In this document: piece by piece, positions 53,929-62,500 of the stretch
How positions within the stretch are numbered: position 1 is the first letter of the stretch
Layout: each line of letters begins with the position of its first letter
Assembly (NCBI GenBank): GCA_020631235.1
Contig: JAHDHQ010000004.1
Location: 62,001 to 126,000 of the forward strand
Source of the DNA: Saprospiraceae bacterium
GTDB taxonomy: Bacteria > Bacteroidota > Bacteroidia > Chitinophagales > Saprospiraceae
DNA: 64,000 bases
Direction of reading: 5' to 3'
Position numbers and translations under genes: made by a program
Notes under the pieces: model-generated
Told to the model about the DNA's origin: nothing
Databases searched by the model: none
Seen by the model: the letters and a program-made list of their open reading frames with translations, nothing else

Positions 53929-54458
53929 ATGCCTTTTTTTATGATGTAGATACCCTGAGTATCTAAATATTGCTTCAAATTTTGACGAGATCTAACGAGT
54001 AAACTTTCCACAGCTTTATAGCTTAATTCCATAATGTCTGCGATCTCTTGTATTTTTAAATGCTCGAGTTTATTTAGCATCAATGCTTTCTTCTGGTTAG
54101 GAGGCAATTCATTAATTGCCTGAAATATAAGGTCTAATTTTTCTTTACTTTCCATCTGTAGTCCTGGGTGCCAAAAGTCCGTAGGCTCATATGCTGAAGC
54201 ATCGTCAGATCTTTCTTTATGAAGCGAAACGACTTTTGCTGCCCGCTTTTGTCTGTGCTTATATTTGAGGAAGTCTTTAGATTTATTGATTGCGATACGA
54301 TACACCCAAGTTTTTAAAGTGGCTTGATTTCTAAAATTATCTATCCCATGTATAGTCGCAAGCAAGGTGTCTTGAATCACCTCTTCAGCATCTCGTTCAT
54401 CTCTAACATAACTCATCACAATAGCATAGGTCCAATCCAGGACTAAGTGAGAAAGCAA
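53925..54458 (-). CDS. ECF RNA polymerase sigma factor, start uncertain
   Basis: The TTG start at 54458 gives 177 residues. Region 2 is ERDAEEVIQDTLLATIHGIDN followed by TWVYRIAINKSKDFLKY, and region 4 is LPPNQKKALMLNKLEHLKIQE, IADIMELSYKAVESLLVRSRQNL. The frame stays open upstream to a stop at 54552-54554 and continues to look coding (EELINIDRLKKQIPSEL-like), but contains no ATG, GTG or TTG, so the true start may be unusual or further up. ECF factors direct transcription of stress genes. The gene overlaps the anti-sigma-like gene by four bases. Confidence 0.85.
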   Translation of the reverse strand: MLSHLVLDWTYAIVMSYVRDERDAEEVIQDTLLATIHGIDNFRNQATLKTWVYRIAINKSKDFLKYKHRQKRAAKVVSLHKERSDDASAYEPTDFWHPGLQMESKEKLDLIFQAINELPPNQKKALMLNKLEHLKIQEIADIMELSYKAVESLLVRSRQNLKQYLDTQGIYIIKKGI

Positions 54459-54646
54459 CTTCAGTTCGCTAGGTATTTGCTTCTTTAACCGATCTATGTT
54501 TATTAATTCCTGAATAATTCGTGATTTAGATATTGGATGTATAGACTTAGTCTACTTTCTAAAGATTATCCTTCGTTAAGACTTACATTTTTTTGAAGAT
54601 AACTTAGGAATTTTTACGGGGAGTCAAAAAAGAAGGCTTTAAAACT

Positions 54647-54678
54647 TAAAAAGCCCCAAAATCATGGATTTTGGGGCT
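54647..54678 (-). terminator. Terminator of the haloperoxidase gene
   Basis: AGCCCCAAAATC (54652-54663) and GATTTTGGGGCT (54667-54678) are exact complements around ATG. On the minus strand the stem is followed by TTTTTAAG. It lies 14 bases after the stop at 54692. Confidence 0.82.
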
Positions 54679-54691
54679 AAACCAGGACAAA

Positions 54692-56125
54692 TTAAGCCTG
54701 TCCTCTTCGTAAATCAAATGCATTCACGGCGTCTGAAATTTCATAGCCAAGTCTTAATCCTTCGGCGCAATCCATACGGATATGGACCCCGAGAGGAATT
54801 CTTGAAAACGCATTTTCACGCGCCATATCTTCAATGGTATTAAACGTTCTTGGTTCGCCTAAAAACTCTGTCCTGCCTTCATGACTTCTATCAGTAAAGT
54901 TTATATTATTGCCGAAGTGATCAATAAAAACTCCACCAGCTGCAGAAGCAAAACAAGAATGACCAGAAGGATAGCCAGGGAAAGAAGGATTAGGCCAATA
55001 GATTAATCTATACAAATTAGTCTGGAAGTTAGGATCTATAAATTCCTTTATGTAATTGCTTGGACGCATAACCATATACTTATATTTATCAGCCCAAGTA
55101 GATACTGCTGCATCATTTAAAGCAAAGCCTAATTTTAGGAAAAGCACCAGTGATTCTTCTAAATCTAAGTCGGCTTGTTCTATCAGCTGCTTAGCCAAAG
55201 ATACTTGTCTACCTGGCGGACTCATCATCAATCCTTCCACATCATCTGACCAAAATTCTGCAATCCATAAATCCTCGTTTTGTGTTTCTTTTGCTTCATT
55301 ATTTACTTCTAATACTTCTTGCATTTGCCCATAATACTGACTATTAGGATTTATACTGTACTGTAGTGGAGTAACCGAACTTGTTTCTTCTGAGGAGATG
55401 ACAAATGTGCGTACTTCTCCCCAATACGGAAATAAAGCTCGCTCTGGTTCGGCACTGTAAGTCCAGTAACCATTTCCTGTTGGTGGTTCGTAACTAATAG
55501 GTTGAGGCTCTATGATCTGTTCTTCGGCTTTTTCATCCGTTTGACTGTAGGCAATAACCTGTTGAGCTACATAACTTCCCCATTCGATAGATTCCTGTAT
55601 TTCTTCATTGCTTTGATCTTCTTGATACTCGTTTTGCAAAGAGGTTTCCAAGCTTGCAATCCCTTCTTTTGCATTATTGTCGACATTGGTCATAAAATGA
55701 TTGATTACATCAGCGTAAGCAGCATTTAAAGCCAACTCAATATCGATTTTTTTACGAGCTAATCGATGATTGATATTCAATCCATCCAATCGCTTTGCGG
55801 TACTTTTAAAAACACGCATAAAGGGCGCAGCTGTTTCGTAAGCTGCTAAATTTATGTATGCTATGGCTCTAGCGGTTGCATTGGGTCTCATGCCATAAGC
55901 GTAGCGATCTATATCCAAAAATAAGTCTGCCCACTCAGTACTTACTTCATGACTAAAATCACTCAAACTCAGACCGCCATGTCCTCCCGGTCCATTGTGC
56001 CCACCTCCTCTCAGTGATAAAGCTTCATCTGAGACTAAATCTGTATCTAATTCGTCCGAACAAGATTGAGCTGTAAAAAGAAAGATAACAAAAAGCAGTA
56101 CCCAATAATTTCTCGTAATCATCAT
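54692..56125 (-). CDS. Vanadium-dependent haloperoxidase / PAP2-superfamily lipoprotein
   Basis: A 477-residue protein with a lipoprotein signal (LLFVIFLFTAQSC, lipidated Cys). The vanadate-binding motifs are present: KYKYMVMRP (Lys and Arg), FPGYPSGHSCFAS (PSGHS, with the catalytic His) and SRIPLGVHIRMDC (Arg and His). Such enzymes oxidise halide with hydrogen peroxide, while PAP2 phosphatases share the fold; the lipobox and long helical N-terminal domain fit the vanadium-dependent group. It is likely exposed in the periplasm or on the surface. It lies between two ECF sigma modules. A strong terminator follows its stop. Confidence 0.88.
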   Translation of the reverse strand: MMITRNYWVLLFVIFLFTAQSCSDELDTDLVSDEALSLRGGGHNGPGGHGGLSLSDFSHEVSTEWADLFLDIDRYAYGMRPNATARAIAYINLAAYETAAPFMRVFKSTAKRLDGLNINHRLARKKIDIELALNAAYADVINHFMTNVDNNAKEGIASLETSLQNEYQEDQSNEEIQESIEWGSYVAQQVIAYSQTDEKAEEQIIEPQPISYEPPTGNGYWTYSAEPERALFPYWGEVRTFVISSEETSSVTPLQYSINPNSQYYGQMQEVLEVNNEAKETQNEDLWIAEFWSDDVEGLMMSPPGRQVSLAKQLIEQADLDLEESLVLFLKLGFALNDAAVSTWADKYKYMVMRPSNYIKEFIDPNFQTNLYRLIYWPNPSFPGYPSGHSCFASAAGGVFIDHFGNNINFTDRSHEGRTEFLGEPRTFNTIEDMARENAFSRIPLGVHIRMDCAEGLRLGYEISDAVNAFDLRRGQA

Positions 56126-56165
56126 ATCTATTTTTTTTATGGTTAAATAATAATTAACTCTGGTT

Positions 56166-56219
56166 TCACACGCAGGTGTGATTCCGCTAGGACTTTCTAT
56201 TTATTATTCGGCCGAATAA
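56166..56219. promoter_or_regulatory. Two palindromes upstream of the haloperoxidase gene
   Basis: TCACAC (56166-56171) mirrors GTGTGA (56176-56181), and TTATTCGG (56204-56211) mirrors CCGAATAA (56212-56219) with no spacer, a 16-base perfect palindrome. They lie 41 to 94 bases upstream of the start at 56125. They could be operators, or the second could be the 3' end structure of the gene at 56369. Confidence 0.42.
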
Positions 56220-56368
56220 ATAAAAAAGTATATAAGTGCATTAAAATGACATCGAAATGGATGTCTGTATTATGTATTTAGTAGATAGATGATATGTTTT
56301 CCTTCGAAGTTTTTAGTTTTTTTTTCAATGTTGTGTTTTTTATCAAAACTATCTCTTCAAATTTAGGA

Positions 56369-57880
56369 CTATAAAGTCTGACCTAAGGCAATCCTAACAC
56401 CTACTCCAGCAGAGAAGGAATGATAACGCTGATTCAGTAATGCTTGAGCCATACCTGCACTCCTTCGATAAGAAGCTTCTGCAAACCATTGATGTTTATT
56501 TAATAAAGGATAGGATAATGCGAGACTTGCTTGTAAACCTATTCTATCTTTTAAAGAAAAGTTGTTTTCAGCACCATAAATAAGTACTTCATTGGATCCA
56601 CCTTCTATGATGTGATTAGTTTTTCCTTCAAAGTTGTGCGCAAAAGTATAATTGGCTCCAATACTCGTTCTACATTTAGCTCGAAGGAAGCTAAACTCGT
56701 AGCCTAATCGGAATGGAATGGAATATAGTTTGTGCTTATTGTTATGCCTAACCTTCCTTTGGTAGGTATCTATTACCATTGTACTGTCCATAACAAAAGT
56801 AGTATCCGTTTGGTCTACTATGATATAATTGATATTACCTTCAGACTTCGCTGTATCCTTCCATGTTTCTTCATAGTTAAAAAGCTCCTTAATTTCTTGA
56901 TAAGCCAAACCTGATTCAAGGGACCAACCCGAAGAATGCTGATAAGCTAAACAAAGATCTGTATGAGCAGCATACAGTGCTCTTTCTGTGGATTCATTTT
57001 GTATTAATCGATCCTCGTAAACTGGATTGTCTGTTAAGAAAGTTCTTTGCCGCTGTACAAAACCAAGCTCAGACCTAAGCGATAAATACCAAGGGCTTAA
57101 TGCTTTATCTTCTTGCTTGTCCATCTGAGATTCTTCCATTGTTTTCATAGAAGAGCCCATCGTTTCTAAATGTTTTCTGTCTGTATCAATGGTAAGCAAG
57201 TTAAGTTCTGAAGTAGGTAGATAAGCAATTTCTGAACTTATATCATTAAAAATCGAAGTAACATCTTGAAGACCGACCGCTGTTTTTTGGTTGACTTTAT
57301 GAGTCTTCGATTCATGAGATTTATTTTCTTTTGTGTTTAACGTATGGCTTGACTTGTCTATAAATATGTTTATTTGTTTTGTATCGTTTGCTACAGCTAT
57401 GGTCTTGTGATTCGATGGATGGCTTTCTGGAATTGGTTTGTTTACTCGAGTAAAAGAAGTAATATCCCTGGATCGGCTATTTTGTTTAGGATCAAGATTA
57501 TCAGTGCGTATTTCAGCCTCACTTGTGTACTGAGTCGATGGCGTCTGATCTTGAGTTTTTGTTATATTTTGTGCATCAACTCCAATTAATGTATCTTTTT
57601 CTAAATGGATAGGATTGGCTAGTGATTTATTTGTGTTTTGTGTTGGATGTTCTACCTCTTCTGTCTCTTGATTCCATTTGTATTCGTCCTCGGAGAACTG
57701 TGACGCATTCCATATCAAAAGTCCCATGATGAGACTTAGGGCAAGCAGTATAAGCCACATCCATCTATAGTCTTTTTTGGGGTGACCAAGTGCCGATTCT
57801 AAAGAATCCAATAATTCTTCTTTATCCCAATCGACGGAATAATTTTTAAGTTTATCTCTTATATCTTTTTCTGACTTCAT
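56369..57880 (-). CDS. Anti-sigma-like transmembrane protein with a C-terminal outer-membrane barrel domain
   Basis: A 503-residue protein. The first 40 residues (MKSEKDIRDKLKNYSVDWDK then EELLDSLESAL) are charged and soluble; a transmembrane helix spans about 41-58 (MWLILLALSLIMGLLIW). A roughly 200-residue Ser/Thr/Asn/Gln/Lys-rich low-complexity linker follows, and from about residue 265 there is a barrel-like region (PWYLSLRSELGFVQRQ, YSIPFRLGYEFSFLRAK, QWFAEASYRRSAG) ending SFSAGVGVRIALG. It is 11 bases from the ECF sigma gene. It could be an anti-sigma factor that reaches the outer membrane; a different secreted topology is possible. Confidence 0.75.
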   Translation of the reverse strand: MKSEKDIRDKLKNYSVDWDKEELLDSLESALGHPKKDYRWMWLILLALSLIMGLLIWNASQFSEDEYKWNQETEEVEHPTQNTNKSLANPIHLEKDTLIGVDAQNITKTQDQTPSTQYTSEAEIRTDNLDPKQNSRSRDITSFTRVNKPIPESHPSNHKTIAVANDTKQINIFIDKSSHTLNTKENKSHESKTHKVNQKTAVGLQDVTSIFNDISSEIAYLPTSELNLLTIDTDRKHLETMGSSMKTMEESQMDKQEDKALSPWYLSLRSELGFVQRQRTFLTDNPVYEDRLIQNESTERALYAAHTDLCLAYQHSSGWSLESGLAYQEIKELFNYEETWKDTAKSEGNINYIIVDQTDTTFVMDSTMVIDTYQRKVRHNNKHKLYSIPFRLGYEFSFLRAKCRTSIGANYTFAHNFEGKTNHIIEGGSNEVLIYGAENNFSLKDRIGLQASLALSYPLLNKHQWFAEASYRRSAGMAQALLNQRYHSFSAGVGVRIALGQTL

Positions 57881-57891
57881 GATCGCTAGCT

Positions 57892-58482
57892 TTAAGTACT
57901 CAACTTTGTGGGTTTTAATATCTGACTTTCGAACGAAGCATTTACTTCGTTGTCTAAAATCATAGATCTAAGTAGTTGCTTTGCTCTAGTCAATTGGGAC
58001 CTAGAGGCACTGGGTGTAATGTCAAGCATTTGTCCTATTTCCTTATGGCTGTATCCTTCCACAACTTTTAAATTAAAAATGGTGCGACATCCTTGTGGCA
58101 GCTTCTTGAGCAACTTTATGATATCTTCTGCTTCGAGGTGGTCCAAGGCCGACAAACCATCAGACAGTTGGTCAGAAGCCGTCATATCACCATCATAATC
58201 TATGCGCTTATTTTTACGATATTCTACAAAGGATTTGTTGATAAGTACACGACTCAACCAAGCTCCCAGTGTGCCTTTGCTTTCATCAAATTGATCGATT
58301 TTATTAAAAAACGTAAGGAAAGTATCTTGTACTAAATCTTTGGCAGCATTAAAATCGTTAGAATATCGAACAGCGATAGACATCATTTCATCCGCAAAAA
58401 GCAGGTACAGCTCTTTCTGAGCTGCCCACTCTTGCTTTTTACAACTTGCAATAAGCTGTCGTATTTTTGTTTTGTTAGTCAA
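57892..58482 (-). CDS. ECF RNA polymerase sigma factor, TTG start
   Basis: A 196-residue ECF sigma: region 2 YSNDFNAAKDLVQDTFLTFF then ESKGTLGAWLSRVLINKSFVEYRK, and region 4 LKKLPQGCRTIFNLKVVEGYSHKEIGQML then SASRSQLTRAKQLL. The start is TTG at 58482, since no ATG lies in range that keeps region 2 complete. The gene precedes, by 11 bases, an anti-sigma-like protein with a barrel domain, and a lipoprotein gene lies upstream. It probably responds to an envelope signal through that partner; the regulon is not visible here. Confidence 0.9.
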   Translation of the reverse strand: MTNKTKIRQLIASCKKQEWAAQKELYLLFADEMMSIAVRYSNDFNAAKDLVQDTFLTFFNKIDQFDESKGTLGAWLSRVLINKSFVEYRKNKRIDYDGDMTASDQLSDGLSALDHLEAEDIIKLLKKLPQGCRTIFNLKVVEGYSHKEIGQMLDITPSASRSQLTRAKQLLRSMILDNEVNASFESQILKPTKLST

Positions 58483-58545
58483 TTTCGGTTCAACGTTTGT
58501 ATTCTACCGCCAATAAAAAATCTTGATTTATCCGCTCAGCACATA

Positions 58546-59700
58546 CTATTGCACAATAATGTTAGTAGGCAAGGTGTACGTCTGATCGAATTTAAAGATT
58601 CTTGTATTTTTATCTGGAAAGGTATTCGGATCTTCAGGATCTTGCGCAATTCCATATACAAAAGAAAAACTTCCATTTTCATTTAATTCGATATCACTTT
58701 GCACTATATTCCCTTCTATTTCTAAGGTGCTTTCTACATTAAGATCAAAATCCAAAATCGAAAAAAGCATATTTAAACCAGTCTCTGGTTCTGTTTGCAC
58801 TAGACAAATTCGATCTTCATTAATTTCTAAAAACGGAGCCCAACGATCACCAGCATCAAAAATGAACGAATTGAGGACGCTACCATCTAAATCAATCAAA
58901 GCTATATATGTAGGTCGGTTAGGATCGAAAAAAGTCGAAACTCTACCAGTGATAAAAATGCCTTGTCCAGGAACATATTTAAGATCACTCACTAAATAAT
59001 CGTCATATTCATTAGCCCAAACGATATTTAAATCATTGTCCAATAGTGATAGGTTTTTCTTATTTGAACTTGCCGAACAAATGTAATGACCATCTTCCGA
59101 TATGGTTAAATTCGTAGGTGAAGTACCATTTGTACTCAAAATATTTGCGGCCATTAAACCATCCTCGATATGTACTTTTTTAACAGTCATTGTCACAGCA
59201 TCAACATCATAAATCATCAATCCTACAGTGGAAGCATCCTCGATTTCTGCATCATAAATCAAGCCTTTCGTATCCAAGGTATAGGCATTAACCAAAGTGA
59301 AATCAAAATCATACACATCTAACTGAACTGGAATATCTGGATCATAATCTTGGAAATCGTTTGCCGTATGAAATCGATAAATCTTATCCTCAAATATCCG
59401 GACTATAGAAAAGTTATCGTCAGCATATGACAACATAATCATTGCATCCAACAAACCGTCCTTACTCACCTTCAACATTCTTGTATTAGAAATGGCAATG
59501 TAATCTCCATTCTCTTGTACGTGCAACTCATAGAACCAAGCATCTTCATCAAAAGATTTCATATCACATATCCATGCATCTGTCAACATGAAGTTTTCGC
59601 CGATGACCTCAGTATCTATAATTTCTGTTTCGTCCATGTTTTCGCAGCTGTAAACGACTAAGACTAAACAAAAGCACAAGATTAACTGAGGAAGCTTCAT
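58546..59700 (-). CDS. Lipoprotein, beta-propeller-like, unknown function
   Basis: Start at ATG 59700 gives 384 residues with a lipoprotein signal (MKLPQLILCFCLVLVVYSC); upstream in-frame ATGs at 59724 and 59730 would add eight to ten residues. The mature protein has regular beta segments such as TNLTISEDGHYICSASSNKKNL then LKYVPGQGIFITG and FVYGIAQDPEDPNTFPDKN, the look of a beta-propeller. No family is recognised. It is on the minus strand 63 bases upstream of the ECF sigma gene, possibly in the same transcriptional unit, so it may be a sensor for the sigma system. Confidence 0.72.
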   Translation of the reverse strand: MKLPQLILCFCLVLVVYSCENMDETEIIDTEVIGENFMLTDAWICDMKSFDEDAWFYELHVQENGDYIAISNTRMLKVSKDGLLDAMIMLSYADDNFSIVRIFEDKIYRFHTANDFQDYDPDIPVQLDVYDFDFTLVNAYTLDTKGLIYDAEIEDASTVGLMIYDVDAVTMTVKKVHIEDGLMAANILSTNGTSPTNLTISEDGHYICSASSNKKNLSLLDNDLNIVWANEYDDYLVSDLKYVPGQGIFITGRVSTFFDPNRPTYIALIDLDGSVLNSFIFDAGDRWAPFLEINEDRICLVQTEPETGLNMLFSILDFDLNVESTLEIEGNIVQSDIELNENGSFSFVYGIAQDPEDPNTFPDKNTRIFKFDQTYTLPTNIIVQ

Positions 59701-59930
59701 ATAATTACTATTTACATTTTTCATTTTCATTTTTTTTAAATGGAACAATTATTTTACCGAGATTTAATTATGTACATACACTCTACTATTACTATTCACC
59801 AAGTCGATAAAACGCTTGAACAGAATCAAAAAAAAATAAAATAATTATTAAAGATTGCTATTTGTATCTAATTGACAAGAGTCGGCACTAGCATTTTTTT
59901 CTTCATCTAGTACGCAGACGCGACAGACGT

Positions 59931-60494
59931 TTAAACCCAAATGAGACCTTCTTCTCTATCTCCGTATTGAGTAGCTATCCGGCTAAGGTATCGCAGGCCT
60001 GAAAAAAGAGCTAAGCACGCATCAAATTGGTGCCAAGTAGTTATGTTAGAAAGAATAGGTTTTTCGAAGAGTTGTTCTAATGCATCCACGTGCTTAGGAT
60101 TAGGAACTGCCTTTTTATAGTTTTCCAATGTCGGTAAAAAAGCTAATCGGGTAGCTTTAGGATATACTTCCACACAAGGAACTTTGATTCGATCTTTTAG
60201 TTGGATCGCTCTGGCGGTTAGTCCACCGATAAACATCGGAGACATAGCTTTTAGTGTTTTATCGCAAGCTCTATAAAAATAGTCGCTGCCATCACCTTGA
60301 CTAAACACTTTCGGTAAACTTAAAGGAGCATCAATGGCTAAAAGGTCAGGGTTTAACTTTGTACAAATGGCTTCGATAAATGCATCCGCATCTTTCTTCT
60401 TTGCTGATTGTTCGATGAATATTTTTCCATCTTTGATATATGCAATGGCGGTAGTACCAGCTAATTTACTACCATAATCAATGCCTAATACCAT
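59931..60494 (-). CDS. DUF429 protein (RNase H-like fold)
   Basis: Start at ATG 60494 gives 188 residues; the longer frame from 60551 starts inside the preceding gene. The stop of the SDR gene and this ATG share one base (TAATG), so translation is coupled. The fold signature begins MVLGIDYGSKLAGTTAIAYI, then LLAIDAPLSLP, CDKTLKAMSPMFIGGL and VEVYPKATRLAFL, all seen in DUF429 proteins (predicted RNase H-like or nuclease-related fold with acidic residues such as D5 in GIDYG). Function is unsettled. It converges with nothing close by and a 182-base gap with no further gene follows. Confidence 0.85.
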   Translation of the reverse strand: MVLGIDYGSKLAGTTAIAYIKDGKIFIEQSAKKKDADAFIEAICTKLNPDLLAIDAPLSLPKVFSQGDGSDYFYRACDKTLKAMSPMFIGGLTARAIQLKDRIKVPCVEVYPKATRLAFLPTLENYKKAVPNPKHVDALEQLFEKPILSNITTWHQFDACLALFSGLRYLSRIATQYGDREEGLIWV

Positions 60495-61192
60495 TAAACT
60501 CGCAAACTTGATAAGCCACCATCTACACCCATAATCTGCCCACTTATCCACCCAGCATCATCTCCTAATAAAAAAGCCGCTGCTTTGGCAACATCCTGAG
60601 CCATGCCTATTTTCTTTAAAGGATGTCGCTGTGCCGAACGTTCTTTGCGGTCCTCATTACTAAGTATACCTGCTGCTAATGGAGTATCGGTGATGGATGG
60701 AGCTATACCATTTACGCGTATCGAAGGTGCCCATTCTGCAGCCAGAGAGCGTACTAATCCTTCTATGGCTCCTTTGGCCATAGCTATAGAACTGTGGAAA
60801 GGCATCCCTTGCTGGACGGCTACGGTACTAAATAAAATGACTGAAGGTTTATTTCCCTTTTTGAGCGGTCTGTAACATTGTTTGAGCACTTTCACAGCAC
60901 CCATAACATTGATCTCAAAATCCTCTCTAAAAAGATCTTCTTTTAAAGAATGAAAAGGCCTAAGTCTGATCGTTCCAGGTAAATAGGCTAAGCCATCGAT
61001 TGTTTCAGGCAACTGATCCATATCGAGCTCTTCAGTATTTACATCCATATAAATATACTCGACGCCAGGTATGTTTGCGCCCGCGTTCCTGCTGATACAG
61101 TATACTTTGTGGTTTTCGGCTAATAATTGGCATAAGGCCTCTCCTATTCCTTTTGTTCCTCCTATAATTACAATATTCTTAGACATAAACAT
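60494..61192 (-). CDS. SDR-family protein lacking the catalytic tyrosine
   Basis: A 232-residue SDR with the nucleotide-binding motif IIGGTKGIGEALCQLL, a GLAYLPGTIRLR segment and the usual LRxN-type structural parts, ending ISGQIMGVDGGLSSLRV. In the catalytic position the sequence is FHSSIAMAKGAIEGLV, so the expected Tyr of YxxxK is Ile while Lys remains. The start can be ATG 61192 or the ATG two codons later (61186). Its stop is coupled to the DUF429 start. The same I-x-x-x-K form exists in other SDRs, so this is likely a real subgroup rather than damage. Confidence 0.85.
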   Translation of the reverse strand: MFMSKNIVIIGGTKGIGEALCQLLAENHKVYCISRNAGANIPGVEYIYMDVNTEELDMDQLPETIDGLAYLPGTIRLRPFHSLKEDLFREDFEINVMGAVKVLKQCYRPLKKGNKPSVILFSTVAVQQGMPFHSSIAMAKGAIEGLVRSLAAEWAPSIRVNGIAPSITDTPLAAGILSNEDRKERSAQRHPLKKIGMAQDVAKAAAFLLGDDAGWISGQIMGVDGGLSSLRV

Positions 61193-61249
61193 TTAACATA
61201 ATCACTACTAAATGGTTTATGCTTATTAGAAAAACAACGATTTGTTGAT

Positions 61250-62500
61250 TTAACTATATTGAACCGAAAAACCTAGTTTTACAAGATCATCCCAAAAACG
61301 AGGATAAGATTTGCTGACCACATCGGGTGACAATATAGTGATCTCTTCTAATCGAGAAACCTGACTTAAGGACATAGCCATTCTATGATCTTGATACGTA
61401 GGAAACACTAGATCATCCTTACTAGCTGCATGCCCTTCTTGCATGTAATATTCTTTCTTTGACTTCGAAGAAAATTTTGCGGGCATCTTGTATAAGGATA
61501 CGCCTAGTTTAGATATCTCCGTCTTTATAGCGGAAATCCGATCTGTTTCTTTATGGGCCAATGTTGATAATCCTGAGTACAAGCCTTGTATACCTAGAAG
61601 AGCCGTGCTGAGTGATACTGTTTGGAAAACATCAGGGCAATTGCTAAAATCGTAATCGAACATTTGTGTAGGTTTTCCTTGTTGGCGTAAACATAAACCT
61701 TGAGCGCCGAAACTAGATTTTAGTCCTAATTTATGGTATATCTTAATGAGCGCCGAATCACCTTGAATACTTTCTGGATGTAATCCTTTCAAGCATATTT
61801 CACTTTCTGGAAAAACACTGCACAAACCAAAATAATAAGACGCAGCACTCCAGTCGCCTTCGACACTCACATCCATTAGCCGATAAGATTGGGCTTTAAC
61901 AGCATAGCCATTAGCTAATCTCTTCACTTCAATACCAAAAGATGTTAATATACTCAAGGTCATTTCCACATAAGACTCACTCACCAATGTACCTTCAATG
62001 ACAATTTCTAAACCTTGAGGCAATGTTGGAGCCAGCATCAAAAGTGCAGAAATAAATTGGCTGCTAACTGAGCCATCAATATGTATTTTCGAACGATAGG
62101 TAGGCTTAGGACTAGCAAACGATATTGGCAAAAAACCTTCCTTCTCTAAGTATTTTACTGAAGCGCCCAATTCAATTAAAGCATCAATCAATCCCTTAAT
62201 AGGCCGTTCTTTTAATCGATCAGATCCTGTTAAAATTTGGTTTCCTTCCTTAAACGCTAAGTATACTGCCAAGAATCTCGAAGTAGTACCTGCATGGTGC
62301 GCATCGTAAAGTTCGTGATCTTTACTGAGTAAAGCGGCCAACAACTGTGTGTCGTCGCTATCCGGCAAATGGGCAATCCGAAAGTCTTCTTTAGCTAAGG
62401 CCCGAATCAATAAATAACGATTAGCTATAGATTTGGAGCCTGGTAAATCAATGCTTCCTTTGAGTGGTCCTTGGGGAGCCTTTAAAATCAGTTGATTCAT
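61250..62500 (-). CDS. aroA: 3-phosphoshikimate 1-carboxyvinyltransferase (EPSP synthase)
   Basis: A 416-residue EPSP synthase; the ATG at 62500 is chosen because it overlaps the OsmC stop by four bases (ATGA), whereas a TTG at 62506 would add two residues. It carries the substrate-binding motifs IDLPGSKSIANRYLLI, DAHHAGTTSRFLAVYL and GSDRLKERPI, and the C-terminal YQDHRMAMSLSQ. It joins shikimate 3-phosphate and PEP in the chorismate pathway and is cytoplasmic. Its genetic neighbours are not other aro genes; the family assignment does not depend on them. Confidence 0.95.
   Translation of the reverse strand: MNQLILKAPQGPLKGSIDLPGSKSIANRYLLIRALAKEDFRIAHLPDSDDTQLLAALLSKDHELYDAHHAGTTSRFLAVYLAFKEGNQILTGSDRLKERPIKGLIDALIELGASVKYLEKEGFLPISFASPKPTYRSKIHIDGSVSSQFISALLMLAPTLPQGLEIVIEGTLVSESYVEMTLSILTSFGIEVKRLANGYAVKAQSYRLMDVSVEGDWSAASYYFGLCSVFPESEICLKGLHPESIQGDSALIKIYHKLGLKSSFGAQGLCLRQQGKPTQMFDYDFSNCPDVFQTVSLSTALLGIQGLYSGLSTLAHKETDRISAIKTEISKLGVSLYKMPAKFSSKSKKEYYMQEGHAASKDDLVFPTYQDHRMAMSLSQVSRLEEITILSPDVVSKSYPRFWDDLVKLGFSVQYS

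Noticed and set aside
61190-61192. Choice between the two ATG codons at the SDR start
   Set aside because: Both ATG (61192 and 61186) keep the nucleotide-binding motif, so the difference is trivial and no claim is made.
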